Positions 33,425-45,551 are shown, numbered from the stretch's first letter. The stretch is 64,000 nucleotides of DNA from Ryuthela nishihirai (GCA_038380435.1 JAWZYU010000129.1:183501-247500), one strand, 5' to 3'. The notes: generated from the sequence alone by a model not told the origin. Numbers and translations are program-made.

Positions 33425-33600
33425 GGGAGGAAAGACAATAAACATCACCAAAGCGTGGGTCTGCTTCTCAGCAGACACGCTAGTGATGCTCTTCTGGGAT
33501 AAGAGTGCATTAATGAAAGGTTGTTTACAGCAAAATTACAGACAAGCGTTAAGGACTTCAATCTTATCTACTGTTATGCCCCCACTGAGAATGCCGTTGA
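33425..33600 (+). pseudogene. RTE-like endonuclease fragment, second copy
   Basis: It matches 30,745-30,900, from GACAATAAACATCACCAAAG through TTAATGAAAGGTTGTTTACA. In one frame it reads NLIYCYAPTENAVEDEKKG, a better preserved version of the endonuclease motif than the other copy. Confidence 0.7.
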
Positions 33601-33714
33601 GGATGAGAAAAAAGGTGTTTACAGACTCCACACTGTCTCCCACACAGTTCCTCATACCAGCTTCCATTTCAAAGGAAATTCGTAACTCTTTGCTGTCCGA
33701 ACATGTAGTAACTA

Positions 33715-34039
33715 GTAGATTTCTTCTATTTTGACGGGAAAGAAAACGAAGGTTGTTAGTTTTAAGGACAGCAGCGTTACCTACTTAACGAGTTTTCATG
33801 TGACATGGAACTTGTTACAATCGGGCCGCAAATTCCTAACATTTAACATAAACTGGGCCGCATGTAGAATGAGAAACAAACTTTTCATTTATTTATTTAT
33901 TTTTTTTTTGGGGGGGGGGCTTTTATTTCCTGCATAGGTGAACCATGAGTTAACTGATAGTTTTTGATATTAACTATTATGGAAATACTTAAGGAAAGTT
34001 TTCAGCGTAAGAACTAAATTATAATTTTTTTTTCAAATT
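33715..34039. other. Dispersed repeat copy and G-run interval
   Basis: About 33,715-33,830 matches 21,838-21,960. A T run then a G run follows at about 33,900-33,919. No gene is seen. Confidence 0.55.
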
Positions 34040-34312
34040 AAAAACTACCGGTTTTGTTTTAAAGAAAATAAATATATAAACAATTTTAATATTTATTTTT
34101 AAAACTTGACTGTCAGTGTAATATATTATGCAAAATCTGTTGGCAACACCATGAAACAGTGCTGTGACGTCATCTCGGTGTTTTTGCTCATTAACCCGTA
34201 TTCACAGGCCGCGCTTTCTCGGGAACCTATCAGAAACAGAATTGGGTGCATTGAATTAGATTATTCCTATTGTTTATTAAGAAGGAATTATTATTTTTTT
34301 TAAAGTTGAGTG
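34040..34312 (-). repeat. Dispersed repeat X, partial inverted copy
   Basis: It is the reverse complement of the beginning of repeat X, including TGACGTCA at 34165-34172 and GGTTCCCGAG on the minus strand. SINE-2 is joined to it at 34,313 as in the other copies. Confidence 0.8.
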
Positions 34313-34500
34313 CTTAGCGCGCTTGGCTCCTGATCTAAGAGACCTGGGTTCGAGTCCCGGGTACGGCATGGTTGTTTTTTGTCGTTTTTCTGCTGATGGC
34401 GTGCCATCCTCTCAGACCTTCTACTCTGGCGTATAAACTGACAGGCTCCTGTCAGACCTCTGTGGTAAGCAGCTGCTTGGGGGGATATTTATTTATTTAT
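34313..34500 (+). mobile_element. SINE-2, near full length
   Basis: Head GTGCTTAGCGCGCTTGGCTC, B box GGTTCGAGTCCC, body motifs CTCAGACCTTCTACTC and GACAGGCTCCTGTCAGACC, palindrome AAGCAGCTGCTT, then a (TTTA)n tail. This copy shows the family's usual layout. Confidence 0.92.
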
Positions 34501-34889
34501 TATTAAAAGTTGAGAAACATCCTGAAACAAATTTTAGAGAATATAATAGCAGGAATTAGATTCAAGGAATTAAATTAATTAACCTTATTCGTGACGGAAA
34601 TGCACATTACGAAACAAAAGGCGTATCCGGTTTTACGATTCGAAAAGCATTGTTGTGTCGTCGATTATTTAGCATAAGGTTTGTTTTCTTCCTTTCTCTT
34701 TAATCGTGAAACTCACAATGTAACATTTACTAGTGAATATAAAACTTAGGTTTTCAACTGAAATAGATTTCATTGGTTATTTAGATATGGTTATTTGTGT
34801 TATTAAGATATTTCCGGGAGTCTTCGAAACGACACTTAGGAGTCATTTCTGCAGATAAGTTTAGTCTGTAGTCATTCTGCAAATAAGTC

Positions 34890-35015
34890 ATCTGTCTGCC
34901 AACAGCTCTTCCAGTGAGGCCCCTCCCCCAACCTTCTCTGAGCGTTCGGGGTCCTCGTGACCTGGCCGTTTAGCCCATTGTCTACAAAAAAAATGCCGAT
35001 CACATGTAAAACTAC
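34890..35015 (+). mobile_element. SINE-1 3' fragment
   Basis: It runs from ATCTGTCTGCCAACAGCTCT to a diverged end GCCGATCACATGTAAAAC. Head and centre are absent. Confidence 0.8.
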
Positions 35016-35214
35016 CAACTCTGAGCGCTATATGATATCATATGCATTTTATTCTATGCAATTCAGTCAGATATTCAAATTGATTCTGTTTACATTTAAA
35101 AGCATCCAGCTTACAAAGAGGTTTATTCGTATGCATCACAGCGTATTCCTGCTATTATATTCTCTAAAAATTGTTTTAGGATGTTTCTCAACATTTAATA
35201 ATAAATAAATAAAT

Positions 35215-35397
35215 ACCCGCTCAAGCAGCTGCTTACCACAGAGGTGTGACAGGAGCCTGTCAGTTTATATGCCACAGTAGAAGGTCTGAGAGAATGGCAC
35301 GCCCTCAGCAGAAAAACGACACAAAACAGCCATGCCGTACCCGGGACTCGAACCCAGGTCTCTTAGATCAGTAGCCAAGCGCGCTAACCACTCAAAT
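35215..35397 (-). mobile_element. SINE-2 (minus) joined to repeat X copy 2
   Basis: It is full length in reverse: tail, AAGCAGCTGCTT palindrome, body, B box and A box (GCGCGCTAACCACTC on the plus strand). Confidence 0.92.
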
Positions 35398-35399
35398 TA

Positions 35400-36335
35400 A
35401 AAAATAAATACATCCTTCTTAATAAACAATAGGAATAATCTAATTCAATGCACCCAATTCCCGAGAAAACCTTGTAAAAAAATAAAACTTTAAAAAAAAA
35501 TGCAGTGCATATGAAAAAATAGATATGAAAATCTTTAAGTGTTCATTTGATTTTTATTAATTTAAACACATTTTTAATTATATAAATGTTACTTATCTCG
35601 TATAAAAGTAAAAGTTAAAATAGAGTGGCAGCATGAGAAATAAGTGAACTCCTAAAATTAGTGCTGCCTGTGAATACTGGTTTAATAATAAAGTAGCAAA
35701 ATCACCGAGATGACGTCAGGAGTACTGTTTCGTTGTGTTGCCAGTAGATTTTGCATAATATATTACAGGCTCGTTGAAGTTTTAAAAATGCTTTTTTTAA
35801 TCGTAACAATGTTCCTATTTAAGGTATATTTTTATATTATGTTTCGATCATCTCAGATACGTAAGATGCATTTTTATTTTTCTACAGAGAAGAAAAATGG
35901 TTGTATAAAGTTTCGGAGAAGTATAGACGAAACATTGTGAAGCCGTAGTAAAAGATGGAAGTTGCATACTTTGAGTTTCGCATTGCAAGCTTTTTTGAGT
36001 TGTTCCACTGGATTTTTTTTTTCTCACCCTCGTACGATACTCGGAGGAAGTAACCATTCTTTTGTTTTATATATTTTGGGTCAGTTTTTAGTGATGTACA
36101 GCGATGTGGAAGGGCTTTACATAGGCAGCAACCATTTATATGTTTACGTTGAACCGTTAAAGCTTTGAAAATTCCGGTTTTTTAAAACTCATTTTCGGTA
36201 AAAAAATTTGGTTTTTGCGAGTAATCTCAAGATTAATATTATTTTTTTTGCCCAGAAATGAAAATTAAAAGTTATGCGCACTTCGTGGTGTAATAAGATA
36301 GAAAAATAGGAATGGATTGGCATCGCACCTTAACC
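35400..36335 (+). repeat. Dispersed repeat X, copy 2
   Basis: It matches 26,471-27,295 almost throughout, including TGACGTCA at 35711-35718 and the short conserved frame MFRSSQIRKMHFYFSTEKKN (about 35,839-35,940). A splice-acceptor-like TTTTTCTACAG precedes AGAAGAAAAATGG in both copies. Confidence 0.85.
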
Positions 36336-37640
36336 CTTTTGCCGAACGTTTGCAGTGTTTAAAAATTACGTTTATGGTGAATAAATATTTCGTTCTAGAG
36401 TGAATGGTGGGGTAAAACTTATTTATTGAGAGATGAAATAAACAGTTGCCATTATATTTCTATAAATAGGAATTGACTACGAAATATTTGTGTTGACACG
36501 AAATAGGGTTCCCATTAATTGTAGCTATGGAAATGGCGTTTTTTGAACTACGTTATTTGCGTTTTTAGAGTTAAGAACGATAAGATAATTTTACAAATGG
36601 CAAGATGGAAAATAATTATCCGGTGCAATACACTAATTATTAAGAGTAAAACTGAAATCGGAACGTGCTTTGAAGTTTCATGTCAACTTTGCGTTTGATA
36701 TTATTTTTTTTAGTGTGTTAAATATTCCAGCGTTCGTCATTTATATATTACGGCAACCAACGTTTTTATATTCGATATTACACGTAGGTCGTACAGGTGT
36801 GAGAGAGATCTAATGCAAATGATATCGAATAAGATATTTGGCTACTAAGGTATTATGCCAATGTTGTCACCTTTTATTTCGTCCATCAGATAGGTATTGT
36901 GAGTGACCTCAGGAAAAAATATGTTTTGGAACATGTATTGAACTGAATATATAACTATATTGTGATTTCACAATATAGTTTTGTTGTATGGCTTTCACGA
37001 GACACTGAAACTGATTTTCCTGTTCACATTATAGAAATTGTGCTGGAAAGTAACCGAAACCGCGTTGCTGACGTCATCTCTGTTATATTCATTATATTGT
37101 AATAATATGATGTTTTCTCATTATATTATTAAGGCGCACACGTATTTCAGTTGGCTTATTTATGGCAATACGTAACTGTTACACGGTAAACGTGGGATAT
37201 TTTATCCTTTAACGAGTCTAGGCAGGGTAAGTTTTCGTTATTCGATTATCTTTGGTTATTTGATAGCGATCCCCACTGCTACGTTATGTTCGCTAATATT
37301 CGTTCGTATAATATTTAGTAATTGGCTTCGATCAGGTACGAGAAATGGTGAGAAAGGAAGCTTAAAGAGAGAAAACTTTGTTGCGGATATGGAGAGGTGT
37401 CGCTTCCTTCGAAGTCGGAAAACAATTAAATCAACAATGTTATTTTCAGACGTCAGCAAAGAATTATTACGAATACTTTCAAACAGTATACAGTTAATGA
37501 AATCTGTTGAAGTCAAACGTACGTTTTTCACGTTTTCTTCTAGGGAATCGAAGATTAGTTGTGCTTAGAAAAATAAGCCGTCTTTTAAGTCACGGAGGTA
37601 GGAAGAGGATATTTTAATGATACCGTATATGTGGTTCGAA
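36336..37640. other. Gene-free interval with a short palindrome
   Basis: A perfect 13-bp-arm palindrome lies at 36953-36980 (AACTATATTGTGA and its complement). A TGACGTCA occurs at 37079-37086. Opposing short frames near 37,260-37,568 overlap on both strands and show no domain. Confidence 0.5.
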
Positions 37641-37649
37641 CACTTGTCT

Positions 37650-37815
37650 ATTGATTTAAGGGACCTGGGTTCGAGACCCGGGTAAAGGCATGTCTGTTTG
37701 TGTCGTTTTTCTCCTGAGGGTCTGCCATGCTCTCAGACCTTCTACTATGGGATATAAACTGACAGGCTCCTGTCAGACCTCTGTGGCAAGCAGCTGCTTG
37801 AGGGGATATGTTTTT
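37650..37815 (+). mobile_element. SINE-2, A box degraded
   Basis: The B box GGTTCGAGACCC and the whole body through AAGCAGCTGCTTGAGGGG are present. The head before TTAAGGGACC is eroded. Confidence 0.88.
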
Positions 37816-38514
37816 TATTATATGTACAGTGACCGTACGTCCTTTATTTAAGAGGACAGTCCTTTATTTCACTGTCTGTCCTCTAGAATTTTTTTTTCTA
37901 AAATGGCGATTTTTCCTCTTTTATTTTCGTGAATTAAAATAGTAAACTGAATATTGGCGCGCAGTAGATAGGTTGAAATTTTTAAATATTTCACTGATAA
38001 ACAGGAATCTTTTAAAAACATTTTTTGAACTATTATCAACAGAAATTTTTCCTTTAAGTTTTAAAAATCTCTTGATAATTAAGAAATAACTGCAACTTTT
38101 TAAAATTGGAAGTAATTATGAAATGTGTAGCTTTTTTTTTGCTATATCACTGTAAAAATTGTTATTAAAAATAATATGTTACTACAGTGTTCGAATTTTT
38201 TGCTTTAATAAAATTAAGAATTAAAGTTTTTAATTTGGTATAAAACATGAGCAATTTCTGTTGATTAGTCATGTATTAAAAATATTCCAAATGCGACTTA
38301 TTTATTGGACTGCAAAAAACCTGGACTTTTACTAAAATTATAGTATGGAGAAAAAAAATTAAAAATGGTAGAAATGTTTTCTTTAAACAAGAATTTTTTT
38401 TTTTATTTAGAAATCATTTCTATTAGTTCTTTTTTTTTTATAAATTTTTATTTGTGTTGCAAGATGCATTATTAAAATTATTAATAATTTGAGAGGAATA
38501 CGTGTATATGGTAT
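37816..38514. other. AT-rich gene-free interval
   Basis: At 37,842-37,890 the phrase GTCCTTTATTT occurs twice around an AGAGGACAGTCC inverted motif, which may be a degraded transposon end. The remainder is A/T-rich without a frame. Confidence 0.4.
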
Positions 38515-38516
38515 AC

Positions 38517-39470
38517 TTTAACGTGTATAGGGTGTGGCTGTCCTGCACACAGAACAAAGGCTTAAAGTCCCATCTGACGGACGGCGGTTTTCCAAGCCCA
38601 TCGGTGTCCTCTACTGACAGTGGGGAATTTTGCCGAGATAAATCTGAACCAGCAGGATCTCAAACCTGGGAACTAAAGATTACGAGCTTGGCGCGCTAGC
38701 GACTGAGCCCCCCCTCTCTCTGTGTTTTGAGTTCCTATTTGTAATACTATGAAACAGATATCATCTCCGCGATGAATTAATTTCTCGAATTGGATGTCTC
38801 CGCGGTGTCAGATTGTTAATAAAACCAGTAAAGTTTGATAATTAAAATTAATCAATCCCAGTTATTTAAGCTGAAACGTTATAGTGGAATGGTATGTAAT
38901 TTCTGGCTTTGATATTAAATTGCATTCGCATATTTTAAATATTAACGTTTCTGAAATATTACTATTAAACGTTGCTAACTGTAGTTCGATTCTTGTGTAG
39001 GTAAAATTTACGTGGTCTATGAACTTTATTCTAAATATACGTAATAAAATATATTATGGAAAAGAAGAAATGAATTGAGAGTAAAATTTGACACTGAAGT
39101 CAAAGCGAATACATGGTTGCTATCGTAACTAAGGGCGACAGGTGCGAAGCTATCTACCTGCACGTGCGATTGTAAAATATTTGACCAATCGTAGAAGAGG
39201 AACACGAACAACCGTTGGGAAAGGCGGGAAGAAGCAAATATTTCATTAGAAACCAAATTAACGCCACCTAGAGGAATTTATTTCATTTATCAATAATTGT
39301 CGTACGTGTGAATTTAATTAAGTACATAAGTAGTATTAATGCATTCATGTTTCAAAACTTTAATCAACACTATTTGAATATTAATAGTATGATGGAATAT
39401 AAATTTAGGACACTTTTTTGGGTGAGGGGAAATGTGAATTTTTTTTGTTAGAGTTCAACTTATTTGAAGT
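38517..39470. repeat. Dispersed duplicate block, copy 2 (with minus SINE-1 fragment)
   Basis: It is the sister of 22,046-22,990. The SINE-1 fragment occupies 38,515-38,710 in the minus sense. A shared deletion history in both SINE parts shows that the block was duplicated after the SINE inserted. Confidence 0.9.
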
Positions 39471-39726
39471 ATTAGTAAGAAGAATTAAAATAGTATATGA
39501 TAGAGTAGAAATCCTGTTTCCCGGCGAAAAGGGTTAATAGGCACAACACGAATGACCCTTGTTTTAAGCGATAAATAATATTTAGTTTGGCGGTTATTAA
39601 TATAAAGAAATTTTAATTATGAACTGATGCATCTGGTTGTCATAGAGGCTGTTATGCTATACGCCGTAATTGAAGGCGTCATGTCGGTATAAAAGCAACC
39701 GAAACATACGATCTTTAGAAGTGGTT

Positions 39727-39780
39727 GCAACACTGGTCCCTTGGTTCTGCAGCTAAGCACGCTAACCACTGGGCAACGGA
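39727..39780 (-). mobile_element. SINE-2-like tRNA head remnant (minus)
   Basis: The reverse complement gives CCCAGTGGTTAGCGTGC followed by AGGGACC, close to the SINE-2 A-box region. No body follows, and the B box is lost. Confidence 0.5.
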
Positions 39781-40244
39781 TATTGTAATAAGCATATTTT
39801 TCTAATCTTTACGTGTTTTTAATGAATATTCTTTATTTTTATGAAGCGTTATATATGGAAAAGAGGTAGGTTCGAAGGAATGATTTGAAGTAATTTAAGG
39901 TTCTGCCGTGTGTAGAGATATTTCACTGATTACACCATTTCACTCAAGTAATAACCTTATTCTGTTCACTAAACAGTAAAGCGTTAGATTTAACGGTTGA
40001 CTTTGCAGTGATTTCTGTGGGATAAATTGTTGAATGGATAGCTGAAATATTACCTCAAAACTATTAAGAAAATATAAATGTGATACATATTTCTTTTCCG
40101 TTAATCTTACTGACTTAAGAGAACAAGTTAGATAAGTTCCACACTTTGAAACGAGTATCTTTGTTATCTGCTTGCAACTTAATAATAAGCGTTGAAATGA
40201 ATTGTACGTTTTTTGCTAGTAGCGGTGAGTTTGTTCTTTAAGGG

Positions 40245-40610
40245 TTGGGTTGTTTTACTACCTCTGAGCGGGACTTTTTTGCACACCATGGGCTAAATGG
40301 TCAGGTCACATGGACCCCGAAGGCTCAGAGAAGGTTGGGGGAGGGGACCCACTGGAACAGGTGTTGGGAGACAGATGGTAGCCTCCCGTCAAGGCCATCC
40401 AGCGTGTTCTTTAACGTGCACACGGGACCACGGCTTAACGTCCCATCCGCGGGACGGCGGCCTTTCCAAGCCCATTGGTGTCCCCTACTGACCGTGGGCA
40501 GGGCGTGGAATTTTGCGGAGATAAATCTCAACGCTGACCCATCTGGGACTCGAACCTGGGAACTACAGATTACGAGCCGGGCGCGCTACCGACTGAGCCA
40601 CCCTCGCCCA
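40245..40610 (-). mobile_element. SINE-1, full length (minus), with 10-bp TSD
   Basis: All parts are present in reverse, from the 3' end at 40,245 to the head ending near 40,610. TCTTTAAGGG is duplicated at 40235-40244 and 40611-40620. About 30 bp are deleted near CACACGGGACCACGG. Confidence 0.95.
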
Positions 40611-40620
40611 TCTTTAAGGG

Positions 40621-41489
40621 TAATCAGCAATTGAGTACGTTTGATATTAGTGCAAAAGCTATGTAACGCGTGTTTCTTATTACATGGCTTAACCCTTTCA
40701 GGACCATAAGGTTTCTAAGAGTAAATATTAGTATGTAACTGTATATTTTAGTTTGTTTAGACGTAAAATAAATAAAAATCCTAAGAAAAATACATTACTA
40801 TGTGTAGGTTTTTTGGAATTTTATGGGAAATATTTTTTCCAATGGACTATAAAGGTAACACAAATTATAGTTAGGCTTATTATGCAATGTCTTTTATTTA
40901 TTGGTTTATTAGAACAAAATGTTAACTAAAATAATACAAAATTACGAAAGAAAATTACTATACAAAATGATGTGCTAATTATGATGTTCTGCGAAGCAAT
41001 TTCTTTTGGTAGTGAGGCAAAGATGGACATTGCAGATAGTACATATATTATGCGTCCTGACAGTTCTGTTTTTGTTTTCTAAACGTTCCCGTTTACGCAA
41101 TTGCGTTCGGCATACGTTCTATTTTGACATTCTGTATAATAAATGCAGATAAGGTTATAATTAAATACGACAATCACCAATTTTAAAATGGGAAAAATGT
41201 TTCCCTTAGTCGTGAAAGGGTTAACGTCGTGTGCGACGGAGGGACGTCTTGCATAATTGCTTGCCGTTTGAATTTCTGAGGAATACTAAACACTGTACTG
41301 TTTACGATAGGGAGGAACTCGAAGAATTGGATAGAACGCTGTTTACCTGAGATGAATGTTTCGTGTAGAAACATTATTTTTTTAATCCAAAACAAAACTT
41401 TTAATATGGGTGAAGTAAAGTTTTCCCGTTTGGTAAACGGTCTTTTTTTTGGCTTCTTTGCGTTTGTTTAGCAGTGTACGTATTACGGC
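40621..41489. other. Gene-free interval
   Basis: AT-rich DNA with no recognisable gene or SINE. Confidence 0.55.
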
Positions 41490-41830
41490 TAGTTGCGGGG
41501 TTGCTTAGTTGGTACCGCGCAAGCGCAAGGCTCGTATCAGCTTTCGTTCCCACCCGAACGAGTGTTGATATTTATCAATATAGAAACTCCTCGCACCACT
41601 ACTGTTGGTGTGAAACACCGATGGGCTTATAAAGTATCTGGTCTGTGATAAAACAATCAGAGCATGTTGAAGAACATCCTGGATTGTCTTGTGTGTAGGT
41701 TACCGGAAGGCTGTTGCATTTACTTTTCACCTCCATCCTTATCTGAACTTTCGGTGTCGTCGTGACTGCCATTTAGCTCATTGTGTGCAAGAAAGTGGCG
41801 GTCATAGGTAAAAGAACCGAATGGAACAAC
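41490..41830 (+). mobile_element. SINE-1, strongly diverged
   Basis: The head is GGTTGCTTAGTTGGTACCGC with CAAGGCTCGTATCAG. The end is GTGTGCAAGAAAGTGGCGGT. It is the most diverged recognisable copy, so the family has been active for a long time. Confidence 0.75.
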
Positions 41831-42237
41831 GTAGCATGGTAAAATGTACGTAATTTTGTAATAACACCAACTGAAATTAGCATAAGTTACAATGTTAATC
41901 TGGAGTAGGATGTAGTACGAAAAAAGGTGATATTTTTTAAACTATTTTAAAGTACAGCTGGATGGAAGTAGTCTTTAATATGACACGAACATGTCGAAAA
42001 ATTTACTTTATCGACATCCTCGTCATATTGTCATGGTAACCATTTATTAATTATTTATCCATTTATGAATTATTTATCCATTTATTAATTATTTATTTTG
42101 AACTTGCAGAAGAGTAATGGCAACGTTATTTTATATCAACTTAGTGACGTAATAGTTTGTTTAGGTGTTGTTGAAAAGAAAGTTGCCATTTTGGATGTAG
42201 TTTTAACTATTAATTGTGTTAATTGAAATTCTTTTCT

Positions 42238-42488
42238 GGTTTAAAGTAACTGGTTGGAACATATCGGTTCGTAAATAGTTTCGCTTATGTAATTCAGAGT
42301 TAAGGTAATGCCGGAAGATTTAAATATAGTTCTACTTTTAGAGAAATATGTTTCTGTTTCTTTTCGGGTTTAAAGTAACTGGTTGGAACATATCGGTTCG
42401 TAAATAGTTTCGCTTATGTAATTCAGAGTTAAGGTAATGCCGGAAGATTTAAATATAGTTCTACTTTTAGAGAAATATGTTTCTGTTT
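42238..42488. repeat. Perfect or near-perfect 129-bp tandem duplication
   Basis: GGTTTAAAGTAACTGGTTGG begins at 42,238 and again at 42,367. The following 120 bp are identical to the eye. The duplication must be recent. Confidence 0.9.
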
Positions 42489-43174
42489 GTCGGTAATTGG
42501 TGTAAAAATAACGATTACTTTTTATAAATAATTTTTTAAATGTGGATATGCCTGATGTCTAGCTTAGGTTGTATTTGTTTAGTTTTTGTGATTTAAACAG
42601 CCTTTGTTTTTATTTTTTTTTATCCTCCATATTTAAAAGGACACCATATAGATAATCGGTATATTAAATATTGTTTATTTTTTCCTTAGTAATTCGTATT
42701 GTTTCCCATCAATGCTGTAAAACCCTTTGTGCTACACTACAGATGATTAAAACAGTTTTCTTGTAAGAACTTGCTTTAAATATAAATTAGTTTACTACTA
42801 CCTCCTCCCCTCTTCCTTACCGAAAACATTTGATTGTTTTTTTATGTATTCTGTTACTAGGCCCTGGAATAACCTGTTGCTGAGAAACAGTAAAACTGTT
42901 CCTAATACTGGAATTAGTTTCTGTCAATGTAGTATAACTTTTTGTGCTCAGCTTTACAGCTGTTTGAAAAAGTTCAATGAAAGAAACATTAAATATAAAT
43001 AAGTTGACTAGTCCCCTTCGTTACTGCTATTAGGTGGTGGTGTATGATATATTCCTTCATCTGGCCTGGATTAACCTGTTGCTGAAGTAGAGTAGAACTG
43101 TTTGTAATACTCTAATTAATTTTTGCCAATGAAGTATAACCTTTTGCGTTCAGCTTTACTGTGGTTTCGAACAT
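42489..43174. other. Gene-free interval
   Basis: It contains two similar stretches ending GGAATAACCTGTTGCTGAG (about 42,865) and GGATTAACCTGTTGCTGAAG (about 43,068), each followed by related sequence (AGTAGAACTGTT, TTTCTGTCAATG). This is a diverged tandem repeat of about 200 bp. Confidence 0.5.
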
Positions 43175-43312
43175 TCCGAACATCTGTCTTCTAACAGCTG
43201 GTCCCCTCACCCAACCTTTTCTGAGACTTCTGGGTCCTTGTGACCTGGTCATTTAGTCCATAGTGTGCAAAAAAAACTGCTGTTCAGAGGTAAAATAACC
43301 CAACCTAGAATG
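43175..43312 (+). mobile_element. SINE-1 3' fragment
   Basis: It runs from ACATCTGTCTTCTAACAGCT to CTGTTCAGAGGTAAAATAAC with scattered changes. Confidence 0.8.
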
Positions 43313-43941
43313 CTGTTTCTAGTGACTTTCTGCTAACACAGTTGTATAAGATCTGTAATATTAAAATGGTGTGAAAATTTTATTGCAGTTTTTAATAAGT
43401 GCTATGACAGTGATCACAATTAATTTTGCTAACATTTCATCAATTGTATTGTGTGCAATGTCATAAACATTGATAACTCTTTGTTTCCTAGTTGTAAAAT
43501 CTAGTATTTTAACCTGTTACAGTAATAAGAGAACTGTGCTTGTGTGTGCAGCATTGAATGAACAACTGAAAATTTTTTTATGATGTAGGTTACAATGGCA
43601 GGCTTCAGTGGCAGCGTGGTTCTTGCAGAGGAGAGTGATATATCCTGTGTGTGTGCGCGTGCTAAATGACACACCAAGTGCCACATAGGCAACTGTTCTG
43701 TTCACACAGCTGTGATACTCAAAAGTGATGCTGTAATGACTCAGTGCACTAATGGAGGTACCTTTCATCTTAATTTAGATATCGCGTAAGGACTGTGATA
43801 AATCTGAAGTTGCATAACTACCAAATTTAATCTTATCAATATAGGGATGTTTATAAAAGAAGGTTAGAAATGTTAAGAAGTATTGAAAATTGTAGTTTTT
43901 AATAACCTAGTAAAATTTTTTTTGTCCATTTTGAAATTCTT

Positions 43942-44727
43942 TAATTTTATCACCACGAATAAAAAATACATACATAAAAATCTAATCATGTTCGCTAGCC
44001 ACTGAACACTAGTAGAGTATCCTAAGTCAAAGATGCCGCCATGAAGAAAGGCATGGGAAATGTGTTGCTCTTGGAATATCTGCTCTTTGAATATCTTGTT
44101 GAGTAGATAAACTTGTAATGTAGATTTTGCGTTCGCCGATTGATTTTAGGAAGTTTTAATGATTCTTTTAAATATTTATAATTGGCCGCTATTGGATGGT
44201 TGACATTTATACATGTATACTGGTATATGCAACATAAAATGACTAAAACTAATCCTGTATAGCATAAATCTGACATTTAAGTACTGATGGACAACCAACA
44301 TCATTATGGAAATAGCATAATGGTAGAGTCATCAACAGCCTGAGGCAAGGCATGCTATTGGATTCAAGACGTACATTGTGATGTCAACATAATATTTGTT
44401 CAAGCTTAATGTTTTCTGTGTCATCCATACTGATGAGAAATTACAAATTTGGACTGGTCGCATTGTTCACGTAAACGGACATATATGATAGATATATGTT
44501 GCAATGTGGGCAATAATTTTAGCCTCTTATCAAGCTGTTCATTTACTTTGAGACATAGATCTCTGGAGGTATAGCGATCTAGAATACTATTTTTAAAAGT
44601 TATTGGAGATTGTTGCAGTTCTATGTATGCAGATTGTTCTTTGACTTAGGATACTCTACTGGTTTTCAGTGGCTAGCGAACATGATAAGATTTATATGTA
44701 CAGTAATTATTTGTGGTGATTAAATTG
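43942..44727. mobile_element. MITE-like element with about 90-bp terminal inverted repeats
   Basis: The left arm (43942-44033) contains ATCACCAC and GTTCGCTAGCCACTGAA and ends CCTAAGTCAAAGA. The right arm (44638-44727) is its reverse complement with mismatches. The 600-bp interior has no transposase. It holds a weak tRNA-like stretch (about 44,312-44,372: GCATAATGGTAGAGTC then GGATTCAAGAC). The transposon superfamily is unknown. A foldback structure is an alternative. Confidence 0.75.
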
Positions 44728-45551
44728 AATATATCTTACTGTGAATAATATTAATTATATTGAAATTCTTAATAAAGGTGGTATTAAATAGTAATATTTG
44801 ATCATATAAAAAAAAATTACCATTTTTTTTTTCCAGTAGAGTAATAGTTTGAATACATGAAAAGCCACTAATCTGTGCAACAGTCTTTCTTTGAAATTGG
44901 TAGATATTTTAAAAAATGATGAATGATGGCTAGGTTATAACTATAACTATGTGTATGGAAGGACAGCTATGCACCAATCCCCTCTGATGATGCATAGAAC
45001 TGGCCAGGCCTAGCACCTAATGTCTGACCCTGCCTTCTCCTGGTGTAGACCGTTAGTACCTTTCAAAAGAGATACTCTCTTGTGGAAGTGGAAGGAAGGG
45101 GAGGGCTGCCAGATTAGTGTGGCCTACTGATCTGGACAACTATGGCTACTTTTCTTTTTTTTTCCTATCCTGCTGACGAGTGGTCAACCACACAGGGTCC
45201 TGGTGCTGACCATATAAACGTACCTGAATGGAATTATGTCTCTCAGGTTGATTATAGATCCTCATTTTGCTGCACTGGTGGGATACTGTGGAGGGAAAGT
45301 CTTCTGCTTTATTGGTAAATATTGAAGAATTATTTGTTTCTGCTTGTTAATATTTAGTTGCCTCAGTTATGCAGTTATGAAAATTGATTGTTAATGAAGC
45401 GAGGTGTAAATTGTCTTCAATGTTTTTGAGTACACAGTGTACATGTAGATGGTGTGACTGCTAATTTATTAACATAGAAGTGTTGTGAAAAGGTGAAATA
45501 TTTAAAATGTAAATTTTTAGCACTTTTTTTGTCAGTGAGTTCTATGACAGT
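44728..45551. other. Gene-free interval
   Basis: About 44,940-45,300 is more GC-rich than its flanks, with several AGG/CCT-rich stretches, and may be an unrecognised repeat. No coding region is supported. Confidence 0.45.

Noticed and set aside
37260..37568. Overlapping frames of about 100 codons on both strands
   Set aside because: Antisense pairs with no domain and no splice or promoter support.
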